Below, in pieces: positions 10,205 to 19,090 of a stretch of 49,961 nucleotides of DNA. This DNA comes from an uncultured Lachnospiraceae bacterium (GTDB taxonomy: Bacteria > Bacillota > Clostridia > Lachnospirales > Lachnospiraceae): assembly GCA_947626285.1 (NCBI GenBank), contig CANQRR010000025.1, forward strand, positions 1 to 49,961, written 5' to 3'. The position numbers and the translations under genes were made by a program. The notes below the pieces were generated by a model. The model worked only from the letters and a program-made list of their open reading frames with translations. It ran no database searches and was not told where the DNA came from. Every line of letters begins with the position of its first letter. The first letter of the stretch is position 1.

Positions 10205-10239
10205 CGCCGCATCCCCGGACATTTGGGATGTGGCGTTTT
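10205..10239 (+). terminator. Rho-independent terminator after ssrA
   Basis: CGCCGCATCCC (10205-10215) and GGGATGTGGCG (10225-10235) pair along 11 bases with one G-U pair and a 9-base loop, followed by TTTT. Confidence 0.8.
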
Positions 10240-10254
10240 GCGTGCGAACTTACT

Positions 10255-10284
10255 TTGAACACATAATGGACATAAATGTATGTT
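10255..10284 (+). promoter_or_regulatory. Probable promoter of the two-component operon
   Basis: TTGAAC (10255-10260), an 18-base spacer and TATGTT (10279-10284), lying 30 bases before the response regulator start. An upstream in-frame start at 10230 would precede this promoter and is rejected. Confidence 0.5.
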
Positions 10285-10313
10285 ACGCTTTCGGGGAAAG
10301 GGGTGAAAGGCAG

Positions 10314-10997
10314 ATGGATAAGCGGAAGATTCTGGTGGTGGACGATGAGAGCAGGATGCGCAAACTGGTGCGCGATTTCCTGGTGAAGCAGGATTTTGAG
10401 GTGCTTGAGGCGGAGGACGGAGAGCAGGCGATCGATCTTTTTTTTGAGAAGAAGGACATTTCCCTTGTGATCCTGGACGTGATGATGCCGAAGATGGACG
10501 GCTGGCAGGTGTGCCGGGAGATCCGCAGATACTCCCAGACGCCGATCATCATGCTGACGGCAAAGTCTGAGGAGTACGACGAGCTGCTCGGCTTTGAGCT
10601 TGGCGTGGATGAGTATATCTCCAAGCCGTTCAGCCCGAAGATCTTGGTCGCGCGCGTGGAGGCGATTCTGCGAAGGACGAGCGGTTTCTCGGCGGACGAT
10701 GTGCTGAAGGCGGGGCCGATTGAGATCAATCGCGCCGCGCACGAGGTGACGATCGCAGGGAAGAGTGTGGAGCTCAGCTATAAGGAATTCGAGCTGCTGA
10801 CTTACTTTATGGAGAATCAGGGCATTGCCCTTTCGCGGGAGAAGATCTTAAACAGCGTCTGGAATTACGATTATTTCGGGGACGCCCGGACGATCGACAC
10901 GCACGTGAAAAAGCTGCGCAGCAAGATGGGCAGTTACGGAGACTGCATCAAGACGATCTGGGGCATGGGATACAAGTTTGAAGTGGAAGGCGAATGA
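10314..10997 (+). CDS. OmpR/PhoB-family response regulator
   Basis: A DNA-binding transcription factor of a two-component system. The 227-residue protein has an N-terminal receiver domain: acidic pair in VVDDES, phospho-acceptor Asp55 in VILDVMMPKMDG, Thr in MLTAKSE and Lys104 in ISKPF. The C-terminal winged-helix domain (about 130-227) has the typical ELSYKEFELLTYF and DTHVKKLRSKMG stretches. An AAAGG site precedes the ATG at 10314. The stop is 3 bases before the kinase start, so the two are co-transcribed. The regulated genes cannot be inferred from context. Confidence 0.93.
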   Translation: MDKRKILVVDDESRMRKLVRDFLVKQDFEVLEAEDGEQAIDLFFEKKDISLVILDVMMPKMDGWQVCREIRRYSQTPIIMLTAKSEEYDELLGFELGVDEYISKPFSPKILVARVEAILRRTSGFSADDVLKAGPIEINRAAHEVTIAGKSVELSYKEFELLTYFMENQGIALSREKILNSVWNYDYFGDARTIDTHVKKLRSKMGSYGDCIKTIWGMGYKFEVEGE

Positions 10998-11000
10998 CGC

Positions 11001-12614
11001 ATGAAAAGTTCCATACGGAGACGGCTCACGATCATATTCATTGCGCTGACCGGGCTGCTCTTTCTGGCAAACTATCTGATCAACACGTTCTTTCTGGAGG
11101 ATTTCTATTCTCTGCGCAAACGCGACGTGTTGATCGAGGCCTATGACAGGCTGAATGAGAATGTCACGGACAGCGGGGAAATGGACCGGGCAGGGGTGCA
11201 CGAGTTCGAGGATCTGTGCAGCGCGAACAGCATCTCCTTCATCGTGACGGATGAGGACTACAATATGCTGATCTGGACGGACACGGCATATGCGCAGTCG
11301 GATTACCTGGGGCTGATGCTTGGAAGGCTGAACGGCTACGGGATCGGACTGGACACAGTCGATCCGGACTCTGTTCTGGAGAAGACGGACGCCTATACGA
11401 TTCAGAAAAAATACGATTCGAAGGTCTCGGTCGACTATCTGGAGATGTGGGGGACGCTGGACAAAGGCTTTTATTTCATCATGCGCATCAACATGGAAAG
11501 CATCCGTGACAGCGTGCGCATTGCAAACGATTTCATCAAATATATCTGCCTGTTCGGCGTGGCGTTGGCGAGCATTCTGGTCTGGTTCATCTCCGGGCGC
11601 GTGACGAAGCCGCTCGGCGAGCTGACGGAGCTCTCCAAACGTATGGCAGGGCTGGATTTCAGCGCCAAGTATACAAGCGGCGGAACGGACGAGGTGGGAC
11701 AGCTTGGGGAATCCTTCAATCGCATGTCGGAGAACCTGGAAAAGACCTATTCACAGCTGCTGACGGCAAATAACGAGCTGCAAAAGGACATCGAGAAAAA
11801 GGAACGGATCGACGATATGCGCAAGGAGTTCCTTTCGAATGTGTCGCACGAACTGAAAACACCGATCGCGCTGATTCAGGGTTATGCGGAAGGACTGCAG
11901 GAATGCGTGAACGATGATGAGGAGAGTCGGGCCTTCTACTGCGAGGTCATCATGGACGAGGCGTCGAAGATGAACGGGCTGGTGCAGAAGCTCCTCACGC
12001 TGAACCAGCTGGAGTTCGGAAATGAGCAGGTCGTCATGGAGCGTTTCGATTTAAGCGAGCTGATCCGCAACAAAATACAGTCCGTGGCGATCCTGGTGCA
12101 GCAGAAGCAGGCGGAGATCGTCAGCGAGATTCCGGCTGCGCTTTTTGCTTGGGGCGACGAGTACAAAGTTGAAGAGGTCCTGACGAACTATCTGAGCAAT
12201 GCGCTGAACCATGTGGATGGCGCGCGGCGGATCACGATCCGGGCGTGCAGGCGCGCGGATACAGAGGCGCAGCCGGTCGAGAGCGGCGGGAACGGCGACA
12301 GCGTGGTGCGCGTCACGGTGCACAACACGGGTGAGCAGATTCCGGAGGCGGACTTGTCGCTGATCTGGGATAAATTCTATAAGGTGGACAAGGCGAGGAC
12401 CAGAGCGTACGGCGGCAGCGGTGTGGGGCTGTCTATCGTGAAAGCAATCATGGAGTCGTTTCATCAGGCATATGGCGTGCGCAACTGCGAAGACGGCGTA
12501 GAATTCTGGTTCGAGCTGAAAAGCGGGGATCAGACTGTCTCCGGCTTTGCGGCTGAAAGGGATACCAAGGGCGACGGAGCAGGGAAAGCAGCCAACGGCA
12601 GGGAGAAAGGATGA
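11001..12614 (+). CDS. Membrane sensor histidine kinase
   Basis: Partner of the preceding regulator. The 537-residue protein has a membrane segment at about 10-32, an extracytoplasmic sensor region of about 145 residues, and a second membrane segment at about 180-198. A HAMP linker follows (about 199-255), then a dimerisation domain with His283 in SNVSHELKTPIALIQ. The ATPase domain has the N-box NYLSNALNHV, DLSLIWDKFYKVD and the G-box GGSGVGLSIVKAI. The last ~40 residues are a loose charged tail overlapping the upstream region of the next gene. The sensor region shows no recognisable ligand-binding family, so the signal is unknown. Confidence 0.92.
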   Translation: MKSSIRRRLTIIFIALTGLLFLANYLINTFFLEDFYSLRKRDVLIEAYDRLNENVTDSGEMDRAGVHEFEDLCSANSISFIVTDEDYNMLIWTDTAYAQSDYLGLMLGRLNGYGIGLDTVDPDSVLEKTDAYTIQKKYDSKVSVDYLEMWGTLDKGFYFIMRINMESIRDSVRIANDFIKYICLFGVALASILVWFISGRVTKPLGELTELSKRMAGLDFSAKYTSGGTDEVGQLGESFNRMSENLEKTYSQLLTANNELQKDIEKKERIDDMRKEFLSNVSHELKTPIALIQGYAEGLQECVNDDEESRAFYCEVIMDEASKMNGLVQKLLTLNQLEFGNEQVVMERFDLSELIRNKIQSVAILVQQKQAEIVSEIPAALFAWGDEYKVEEVLTNYLSNALNHVDGARRITIRACRRADTEAQPVESGGNGDSVVRVTVHNTGEQIPEADLSLIWDKFYKVDKARTRAYGGSGVGLSIVKAIMESFHQAYGVRNCEDGVEFWFELKSGDQTVSGFAAERDTKGDGAGKAANGREKG

Positions 12615-12621
12615 GAGAGAC

Positions 12622-13938
12622 ATGAGCAGGATCGCAGTGGTCGGAGGCGGGGCCGCCGGCATGATGGCCGCGATATCGGCCGCCGCGAATGGGCATGAGG
12701 TCAGCCTTTTCGAGAAGAACGAGAAGTTGGGGAAGAAGCTGTATATCACAGGCAAGGGACGCTGTAATCTGACGAATGACTGCGAGACCGAAGCGCTTCT
12801 TCAGGCGGTCTGCACGAACCGGAAGTTCCTTTACAGCGCGTTTTACGGTTTTGACAGCCGGGCAACGATCCGCTTCTTTGAGGATGCGGGCATAAAGACG
12901 AAGACGGAGCGCGGCAACCGTGTGTTCCCGGTCTCCGACCACTCTTCGGATGTGATCGCGGCGCTGGCCGGAACGCTTCGGGCGCGCGGTGTGAAGGTGC
13001 ATCTGAATACGGAAGTGCGGGAGATTCTGTACAAGGACCGAAAAGTTTGCAGGGAAAAGAAAGGCGGAACGACGGAAGAGGCCGCGAAGGAAACGGCGGA
13101 AGAGAAAAGCCGGAAAGCCGGCCGATATGTGGCCGGACTGAGACTTGCGACGGGGCAGAGCATTCCGTGCGACGCGGTGGTCGTGGCGACCGGCGGATTA
13201 TCCTACCCGACGACGGGATCGACCGGGGACGGATACCGCTTCGCAAGAGAGGCGGGACATCAGGTGACGGACTGTTCCCCTTCCCTTGTGCCGATGGAGA
13301 CGGACGGGGACTGGGCGCAGCAGATGCAGGGACTGTCCCTGCGTAACGTCGAGCTCTCAATATACGATGGGAAAAAGCTGCTCTATCGGGAGTTCGGGGA
13401 GATGATGTTCACACATTTCGGCGTGACAGGGCCGTTGATCCTGACGGCGAGCAGCGCGGTGCAGAAGCGGCTGCGGGAGCATCCGCTGCAGCTCGAGATC
13501 GATCTGAAGCCGGCGCTTAGCGAGGAGCAGTTGGATGCGCGGATCCTGCGGGAATTTGAGGCAGGAAGGAACAAACAGTTCAAGACAGTTCTGACGACGC
13601 TCTTTCCGGCGAAGCTGATCCCGGTGATGCTGCGCTGCTGTGGGATTCCGGCAGAGAAGCCGATTCATGAGATCACGCGCGAGGAGCGGCGTGTATTACT
13701 CATGTACACGAAACGATTTCCTTTGACATTGACGGGGCTTCGAGGGTATAATGAAGCCGTTATCACAAGGGGCGGCGTGGATGTCCGGGAAGTCGATCCG
13801 ACGACGATGGAGTCAAAAAAAATGGACGGATTGTATTTTGCGGGTGAGGTGCTTGATCTTGACGCGGTGACCGGAGGTTTCAACCTGCAGATCGCGTGGT
13901 CGACCGGATATGCGGCCGGCGCGGGGATTCCGGCATAA
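12622..13938 (+). CDS. BaiN/HI0933-family NAD(P)/FAD-dependent oxidoreductase
   Basis: The 438-residue flavoprotein begins with the dinucleotide-binding motif VVGGGAAGMMAA, followed by LGKKLYITGKGRCNLTND, a signature of the HI0933/YhiN/BaiN family. A second nucleotide-binding piece reads VVVATGGLSYPTTGSTGDGY, and the C-terminus has the FAD motif YFAGEVLDLDAVTGGFNLQ. Some members (BaiN) are linked to bile-acid dehydroxylation reduction steps, but most have no proven role and this one cannot be assigned a substrate. Residues ~150-172 are a Lys/Glu-rich insertion. It starts 7 bases after the kinase stop and may be read from the same transcript. An upstream in-frame start at 12547 lies inside the kinase gene. 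Confidence 0.9.
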   Translation: MSRIAVVGGGAAGMMAAISAAANGHEVSLFEKNEKLGKKLYITGKGRCNLTNDCETEALLQAVCTNRKFLYSAFYGFDSRATIRFFEDAGIKTKTERGNRVFPVSDHSSDVIAALAGTLRARGVKVHLNTEVREILYKDRKVCREKKGGTTEEAAKETAEEKSRKAGRYVAGLRLATGQSIPCDAVVVATGGLSYPTTGSTGDGYRFAREAGHQVTDCSPSLVPMETDGDWAQQMQGLSLRNVELSIYDGKKLLYREFGEMMFTHFGVTGPLILTASSAVQKRLREHPLQLEIDLKPALSEEQLDARILREFEAGRNKQFKTVLTTLFPAKLIPVMLRCCGIPAEKPIHEITREERRVLLMYTKRFPLTLTGLRGYNEAVITRGGVDVREVDPTTMESKKMDGLYFAGEVLDLDAVTGGFNLQIAWSTGYAAGAGIPA

Positions 13939-14049
13939 CTCCAGGTGGAGAAACGTGTGGATAGCCCCGGAAGAAGAATTGTGAAAATGCGCCGCGGGAA
14001 TGCGGGAATACTTGAAAGACAGACAGAACGGCAGAACAGGAGACGACAC

Positions 14050-14733
14050 ATGAGCTTTAACATAGCAATCGACGGACCGGCGGGAGCCGGCAAGAGCACG
14101 ATCGCGAAACGCGCGGCGAAGGAGCTCTCTTTTATCTATGTGGACACCGGCGCCATGTACCGGGCGATTGCGCTCGGGTTGATGCGCTCCGACACGGAAA
14201 TTGAGGATGAGAGGCTGCTTGAGCAGGCGCTTGCGGGCATTGAGGTGACGATCGACTACCGGGACGGCGTGCAGCAGGTCTACTTAAACGGTGAGAACGT
14301 ATCCGGGCTGATTCGCACGGAGGAAGTGAGCGCGATGACAAGCGCTTGCGCGGCGAAACCTCAGGTGCGCGCGAAACTGACGGATCTGCAGAGAGATCTG
14401 GCGCGGCGGGAAAATGTGCTGATGGACGGCCGTGATATCGGGACGGCGATCCTGCCGGACGCGCAGCTGAAGATCTACCTGACGGCCAGTGTGCGGACCC
14501 GCGCTGAGCGCCGCTACAAGGAGCTTCTTGAGCGCGGAGAGAACTGCTCGCTGGCGGAGATCGAGAAGGAGATCGGAGAGCGGGATTACCGCGATATGCA
14601 TCGGGAGACGGCGCCGCTTAAGCAGGCGGAGGACGCGGTCTTGGTGGATTCGTCGGACATGACGATCGAGGAAGTGACGGCGAGGATCATACAGCTGGCG
14701 CGGGAACGCATGGAAAGAGGGTACGGCGCCTGA
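14050..14733 (+). CDS. cmk: Cytidylate kinase
   Basis: Phosphorylates CMP and dCMP with ATP in pyrimidine nucleotide recycling; cytosolic. The 227-residue protein has the P-loop IDGPAGAGKSTIAK at the start, YVDTGAMYRAIAL, the CMP-binding MDGRDIGTAILPDA, and the lid region RTRAERRYKELLERG with RDYRDMHRETAPL. The ATG at 14050 follows a GGAG site; the longer frame from 13945 has no family similarity. The order cmk-ispH-S1 protein is a well-known Clostridia cluster. Confidence 0.96.
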   Translation: MSFNIAIDGPAGAGKSTIAKRAAKELSFIYVDTGAMYRAIALGLMRSDTEIEDERLLEQALAGIEVTIDYRDGVQQVYLNGENVSGLIRTEEVSAMTSACAAKPQVRAKLTDLQRDLARRENVLMDGRDIGTAILPDAQLKIYLTASVRTRAERRYKELLERGENCSLAEIEKEIGERDYRDMHRETAPLKQAEDAVLVDSSDMTIEEVTARIIQLARERMERGYGA

Positions 14734-14818
14734 TGTCAGATCTCAAAAGGAAACGTGAATGGAACGCGTTGGAAAAATCGATAAGAGGAGTTACGAGAGG
14801 AGCGATACCAGAAGAAGC

Positions 14819-15667
14819 ATGGAAGTAATCGTGGCGAAAACAGCTGGATTCTGTTTCGGTGTAAAACGCGCCGTGGAGCAGGTCTATCAGCAGATCGAGG
14901 AAGGCGTCAAGCCGATCTATACATACGGCCCGATCATCCACAATGAGGAAGTCGTGCGCGAGCTTGAGGAGAAGGGCGTGCGTATCATTGAGAGCGAGGA
15001 GGAGCTGGACGCGCTTACCGAGGGAACCGTCGTCATACGGTCGCATGGCGTGCCGGAGCGCGTTTATCAGAAGATTGAAGCGCGGGGTCTGCAGATCGTG
15101 GATGCGACATGCCCGTTCGTGAAGAAGATCCACCGTATCGTCCGGGAGCACGGAGCGCGCGGTGAGCAGGTGGTGATCATCGGAAACGAGGGTCATCCGG
15201 AGGTCGAGGGGATCAAGGGATGGTGCCCGGGACCGGTGCAGGTGATTGGCACGGAGGAGGAGGCAAAGCAGTTTTGTCCGCTTTCCGGAAAGCGCCTGTG
15301 CATCGTGTCTCAGACGACATTTAATTACAAGAAATTTGATAAATTAGTTGAAATTATTTCTGAAATGAGTTATAATGAAGTGGATATCTTGAATACGATT
15401 TGCAGTGCGACGGAAGAACGTCAGGCAGAAGCGCGGGAGATTGCAGCGAAGGTGGACAGTATGATCGTGATCGGAGGCAGGCACAGCTCCAACACACGCA
15501 AGCTGTTCGAGATATGCAAGATGGAATGTGGAAATACTTACTATATACAAACTTTAAAGGATCTGGATCTTCGTCGATTATCATCCATTGGTTGTGTAGG
15601 TATTACAGCAGGGGCTTCCACGCCAAATATTTTGATTGAGGAGGTTTCAAAACAATGTCGGATTTAA
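14819..15667 (+). CDS. ispH: 4-hydroxy-3-methylbut-2-enyl diphosphate reductase
   Basis: The last enzyme of the MEP pathway, reducing HMBPP to IPP and DMAPP with a [4Fe-4S] cluster. The 282-residue protein has the three cluster cysteines in GFCFGV, DATCPFVKK and NTICSATEERQ. Substrate-binding His and Ser/Asn residues appear in YGPIIHNEEVV, IRSHGVPE and GGRHSSNTRKL. An ATG at 14759 with a good AAAGGA site would add 20 residues; the family usually begins at the methionine chosen here, but the longer form is possible. The stop overlaps the next gene by 13 bases. In many Clostridia IspH and the S1 protein are one fused polypeptide; here they are split but overlapping. Confidence 0.95.
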   Translation: MEVIVAKTAGFCFGVKRAVEQVYQQIEEGVKPIYTYGPIIHNEEVVRELEEKGVRIIESEEELDALTEGTVVIRSHGVPERVYQKIEARGLQIVDATCPFVKKIHRIVREHGARGEQVVIIGNEGHPEVEGIKGWCPGPVQVIGTEEEAKQFCPLSGKRLCIVSQTTFNYKKFDKLVEIISEMSYNEVDILNTICSATEERQAEAREIAAKVDSMIVIGGRHSSNTRKLFEICKMECGNTYYIQTLKDLDLRRLSSIGCVGITAGASTPNILIEEVSKQCRI

Positions 15668-16917
15668 GTTTTGAACAAATGCTGGAAGAATCATTAAAAA
15701 CAATTCACAATGGAGAGGTTGTCGAAGGCACAGTCATTGATGTAAAAGAAGACGAGATTATCCTGAACATTGGATATAAGGCGGACGGCATCATCACCCG
15801 GAATGAGTATACCAATGAGTCGAATGTCGATCTCCGCACGCTCGTGCAGACAGGCGACAAGATGGAGGCCAAGGTGCTCAAGGTGAACGACGGAGACGGA
15901 CAGGTACTCCTCACCTACAAGCGCCTCATGGCAGACAGAGGAAATAAGAGACTGGAAGAGGCGTTCAATACGCAGGAGGTGCTCAAAGCGCCGGTCGTAC
16001 AGGTGCTCTCCGGCGGTTTAAGCGTAGTTGTGGACGAGGCGCGTGTGTTCATTCCGGCGAGTCTGGTCTCTGATACCTATGAGAAGAATCTTGAGAAGTA
16101 TGCGGGGCAGGAGATTGAGTTTGTGATCATCGAGTTCAATCCGCGCAGAAGAAGGATCATCGGCGACCGCAAGCAGCTGCTTGTCGCGAAGAAGGCGGAG
16201 ATGCAGAGAGAGCTGTTCGAGCGCATCGCGGTGGGCGATGTGGTAGAGGGCGTTGTCAAGAATGTTACGGACTTCGGTGCGTTTGTAGATCTTGGCGGGG
16301 CGGACGGCCTGCTTCATATCTCTGAGATGTCCTGGGGACATGTGGAGAATCCGAAGAAGGTATTCAAGGTGGGCGAGCCGCTTACCGTGCTGATCAAGGA
16401 TATCAATGGCGACAAGATCGCTTTGAGCCTGAAGTTTGAGGATCAGAATCCGTGGCTGCACGCAGGAGAGAAGTATGCGATTGGTACCGTGGTGACCGGC
16501 AGAGTCGCCAGGATGACGGATTTTGGCGCGTTCATCGAGCTGGAGCCGGGGGTGGATGCCCTGCTTCATGTGTCTATGATCGCTCACGAGCATGTGGACA
16601 AGCCATCCGATATTCTTAAGACTGGGCAGATGATTGAAGCCAAGGTCGTTGATTTCAACGGTGTCGATCATAAGATCAGCCTGAGCATGAAGGCTCTTGA
16701 GCCGGCAGCTCCGGCACCTGCACAGGAGGCATCGGTGGAGACGCCTGCCGAGGAAGCGGCGGAAGCTGTTGAAGAAGCAGTGGAAGCTCCTGTTGAAGTG
16801 GCAGCTGAAGAAGTCGCGGAAGCTCCGGCCCAGGAAGTGGCGGAGGAGATGCACGAGGAGACTGCGGAGGATGCTCTGGAGGACGCGGTGCAGGCGTCGA
16901 TCGAGAGCGAGGAATAA
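15655..16917 (+). CDS. S1 RNA-binding domain protein (RpsA-like)
   Basis: The 420-residue protein holds four S1 repeats (about 17-85, 100-165, 188-258 and 272-343). The third and fourth are most typical, with GVVKNVTDFGAFVDLGGADG and GRVARMTDFGAFIELEPGVD. The last 75 residues are a low-complexity Ala/Glu/Val acidic tail. Bacterial homologues bind mRNA and may help translation initiation, but Gram-positive forms are not always ribosomal. The ATG at 15655 follows TGAGGAGG and overlaps the ispH end, indicating translational coupling. A strong terminator follows. Confidence 0.92.
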   Translation: MSDLSFEQMLEESLKTIHNGEVVEGTVIDVKEDEIILNIGYKADGIITRNEYTNESNVDLRTLVQTGDKMEAKVLKVNDGDGQVLLTYKRLMADRGNKRLEEAFNTQEVLKAPVVQVLSGGLSVVVDEARVFIPASLVSDTYEKNLEKYAGQEIEFVIIEFNPRRRRIIGDRKQLLVAKKAEMQRELFERIAVGDVVEGVVKNVTDFGAFVDLGGADGLLHISEMSWGHVENPKKVFKVGEPLTVLIKDINGDKIALSLKFEDQNPWLHAGEKYAIGTVVTGRVARMTDFGAFIELEPGVDALLHVSMIAHEHVDKPSDILKTGQMIEAKVVDFNGVDHKISLSMKALEPAAPAPAQEASVETPAEEAAEAVEEAVEAPVEVAAEEVAEAPAQEVAEEMHEETAEDALEDAVQASIESEE

Positions 16918-16950
16918 TTTCCGGAGAACATATTTGAGAAGAGATGAGAA

Positions 16951-16987
16951 CAGCCCGCCCGGTTTGATACCGAACGGGCTGCTTTTT
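16951..16987 (+). terminator. Rho-independent terminator after the S1 gene
   Basis: CAGCCCG (16951-16957) pairs with CGGGCTG (16976-16982 region) with additional inner CGG/CCG pairing, then CTTTTT. The T run is on the plus strand only, so it serves the cmk-ispH-S1 operon and not the converging rnf block. Confidence 0.8.
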
Positions 16988-17020
16988 ATGCACAGACTCG
17001 CGAGAGGAAAATATATCGGA

Positions 17021-17812
17021 TCAGGCGCGCTTTACGATGACCTTCACCGGGCACTTCACCGCGCATTTGCCGCAGCCGACGCACTTCTCATAGTCGATGT
17101 GGGAGATGCTGTTCTCCACATGGACGGCATCGGATTCGCACTGCTTCTCACAGAGTTTGCAGGCGATGCAGCCGGCGCTGCACACCTTCTTGACAGCGAC
17201 GCCGCGATCCTTGTTGGAGCAGCGCACCGCGTAGGGCGATTTGTCGGGCAGGAGCTCGATCAGGTGCTTCGGACAGGCTGCCACGCACTTGCCGCAGGCC
17301 CGGCATTTCTCCCGGTCTACGCGCGCTACGCCGTCATGGACGGAGATTGCGTCGAACGGACAGGCCGCGGCGCAGGTGCCGAAGCCGATGCAGCCGTAAT
17401 CGCAGGTCCATGGTGAGAGGCCGCTGGCTACCGCGGAAGCACAGTCGGTGATGCCGACGTAGTGCGCTCTGGCCGCGGCGTTCTCACAGTCGCCGGAGCA
17501 TTTGACGAAGGCGACCATCTTTTCGGTCTCCTCAGCGTCCACGCCCATGATGTGGGCGATCTTTTCAGCGACAGCGGCGCCTCCGACCGGGCATGCGTTC
17601 ACCGGGGCCTCCTCGTGCACGATGGCGGATGCCAGCGCGTCGCAGCCTGCGTAGCCGCAGGCTCCGCAGTTGTTGCCCGGCAGGTATTCGCGTACCGCCA
17701 GTTCTTTTTCGTCTGTTTCCACTTTGAATTTCTTATCGACCGCGATCAGGAGCAAACCCATCAGGAGGCCGATGATACCCACCGCAACGGTGGCGATGAT
17801 AATTCCTTGCAT
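17021..17812 (-). CDS. rnfB: Rnf complex iron-sulfur subunit RnfB
   Basis: The ferredoxin-facing subunit of the Rnf complex, which passes low-potential electrons into the membrane and pumps Na+ or H+. The 263-residue protein has an N-terminal membrane anchor (about 3-22). A four-Cys Fe-S motif follows (NNCGACGYAGCDALA with a later CPVGG), then several ferredoxin-type motifs, including CGFGTCAAACPFDAI-like spacing, CRACGKCVAACP, CIACKLCEKQC and CVGCGKCAVKCP. The ATG at 17812 follows AAGGAGGT; a longer frame to 17845 is not supported. It is the last gene of the block, 13 bases after rnfA. Confidence 0.96.
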   Translation of the reverse strand: MQGIIIATVAVGIIGLLMGLLLIAVDKKFKVETDEKELAVREYLPGNNCGACGYAGCDALASAIVHEEAPVNACPVGGAAVAEKIAHIMGVDAEETEKMVAFVKCSGDCENAAARAHYVGITDCASAVASGLSPWTCDYGCIGFGTCAAACPFDAISVHDGVARVDREKCRACGKCVAACPKHLIELLPDKSPYAVRCSNKDRGVAVKKVCSAGCIACKLCEKQCESDAVHVENSISHIDYEKCVGCGKCAVKCPVKVIVKRA

Positions 17813-17825
17813 ATGCTTACCTCCT

Positions 17826-18407
17826 TTACAGCGCCAGACTGCCAAAGCCCATGAATGCGATCGCCATCAGGGCGGCAGAGAGCAGTACGACAGGTGCTCC
17901 ACGGAACGGCTTCGGAACGCTGGATTCGTCGATGCGCTCACGAATGCCGGCCAGCAGGACGATCGCGATCGTGTAGCCGACGGCGGTGCCGAAGCCCGCC
18001 ACCACGCTCTCCACGAAACCGTAGCCGTCCTGCACGTTTGTCAGGGCGACGCCGAGCACGGCGCAGTTCGTCGTGATCAGCGGAAGATAGATTCCGAGCG
18101 CCTTGTAGATGCCGGGCGACATCTTCTTCAGAAACATCTCAACCATCTGCACCAATGTGGCGATGACGAGAATGAACACGATCGTGTTCAGGTACTCCAG
18201 ATGAAGCGGCGCCAGCAGGAAGGTGTAGAGCAGATTTGCCACCGCCGACGAGATCGTCATGACGAAGATGACCGCCCCGCCCAGACTCAACGAGGGCTTG
18301 ATCTGCTTCGACACGCCGAGGAAGGAGCAGATGCCCAAAAACTGGCTGAGCACGACATTGTTGACGAGCGCAGTCGTGACAATGATCAGAATCAGTGAAT
18401 TGTTCAT
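17826..18407 (-). CDS. rnfA: Rnf complex membrane subunit RnfA
   Basis: A 193-residue integral membrane protein with six hydrophobic segments, one of the two homologous core subunits (A and E) that hold an intramembrane Fe-S cluster. Half-membrane Cys motifs appear in FLGICSFLGV and TTNCAVLGVAL. The start overlaps the rnfE stop by 4 bases (ATGA-type coupling). Order and overlap match the standard E-A-B end of Rnf operons. Confidence 0.96.
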   Translation of the reverse strand: MNNSLILIIVTTALVNNVVLSQFLGICSFLGVSKQIKPSLSLGGAVIFVMTISSAVANLLYTFLLAPLHLEYLNTIVFILVIATLVQMVEMFLKKMSPGIYKALGIYLPLITTNCAVLGVALTNVQDGYGFVESVVAGFGTAVGYTIAIVLLAGIRERIDESSVPKPFRGAPVVLLSAALMAIAFMGFGSLAL

Positions 18408-19090
18408 GCCTTTGCCTCCTCCTTCTCTTTGGAATCACAGCTCTTTGCGCAGGTCGCGCAGCAGCCGTCGCAGCCCTCCACCTTGTCGTTTGCTCTGGTG
18501 GAGATGCTGGCCCCGTTCAGGATCGCGATCAGGATGGCCATGATCAGAAATGCGCCGGGCGCCTGCCCGAAGATTGCGATCGGGTGGAAGATCTCTTCGG
18601 AGAGGATCTGCACGCCGAACGCGCAGCCGGAGCCGAGGAACTCACGCGCCAGCCCGATGACGGTCAGGGCGATCGTGAAGCCCAGTCCCATGCCGACCCC
18701 GTCGAAGAACGCGAGATCCGGCGTTACCTTGTTTGCGTACGCCTCGGCGCGGCCGAGGATGATGCAGTTCACGACGATCAGCGGAATGTAGATGCCGAGC
18801 GCGCTGTAGAGACCCGGCGTGTAGGCCTGCATGATCAGGTCGACGATCGTCACGAGCGAAGCCACGATGACAATGTAGGCCGGCAGGCGCACCTGGTCCG
18901 GGATGATATTGCGCATCATGGAGATGATCAGGTTCGAGAAAATCAGTACCGCCAGTGTGGAGAGCCCCATGCCCACGCCGTTGATCGCGGACGTCGTGAC
19001 CGCGAGCGTCGGGCACATGCCGAGCATCAGGATGATACATGGATTTTCTTTCACGATACCGTTATAGATCCGTTCCACATATTTGTTCAT
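18404..19090 (-). CDS. rnfE: Rnf complex membrane subunit RnfE
   Basis: A 228-residue RnfA homologue with six membrane segments. It has NPCIILMLGMCPTLAVTT and VVNCIILGRAEAYA, each carrying the core Cys. The C-terminus ends in a short Cys-rich tail (EGCDGCCATCAKSCDSKEKE) that is unusual for the subunit and looks like a possible extra metal site. AAGGAAGGG precedes the ATG. It is separated from rnfDG by a 141-base hairpin-rich spacer, in contrast to the tight spacing elsewhere in the block. Confidence 0.94.
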   Translation of the reverse strand: MNKYVERIYNGIVKENPCIILMLGMCPTLAVTTSAINGVGMGLSTLAVLIFSNLIISMMRNIIPDQVRLPAYIVIVASLVTIVDLIMQAYTPGLYSALGIYIPLIVVNCIILGRAEAYANKVTPDLAFFDGVGMGLGFTIALTVIGLAREFLGSGCAFGVQILSEEIFHPIAIFGQAPGAFLIMAILIAILNGASISTRANDKVEGCDGCCATCAKSCDSKEKEEAKA

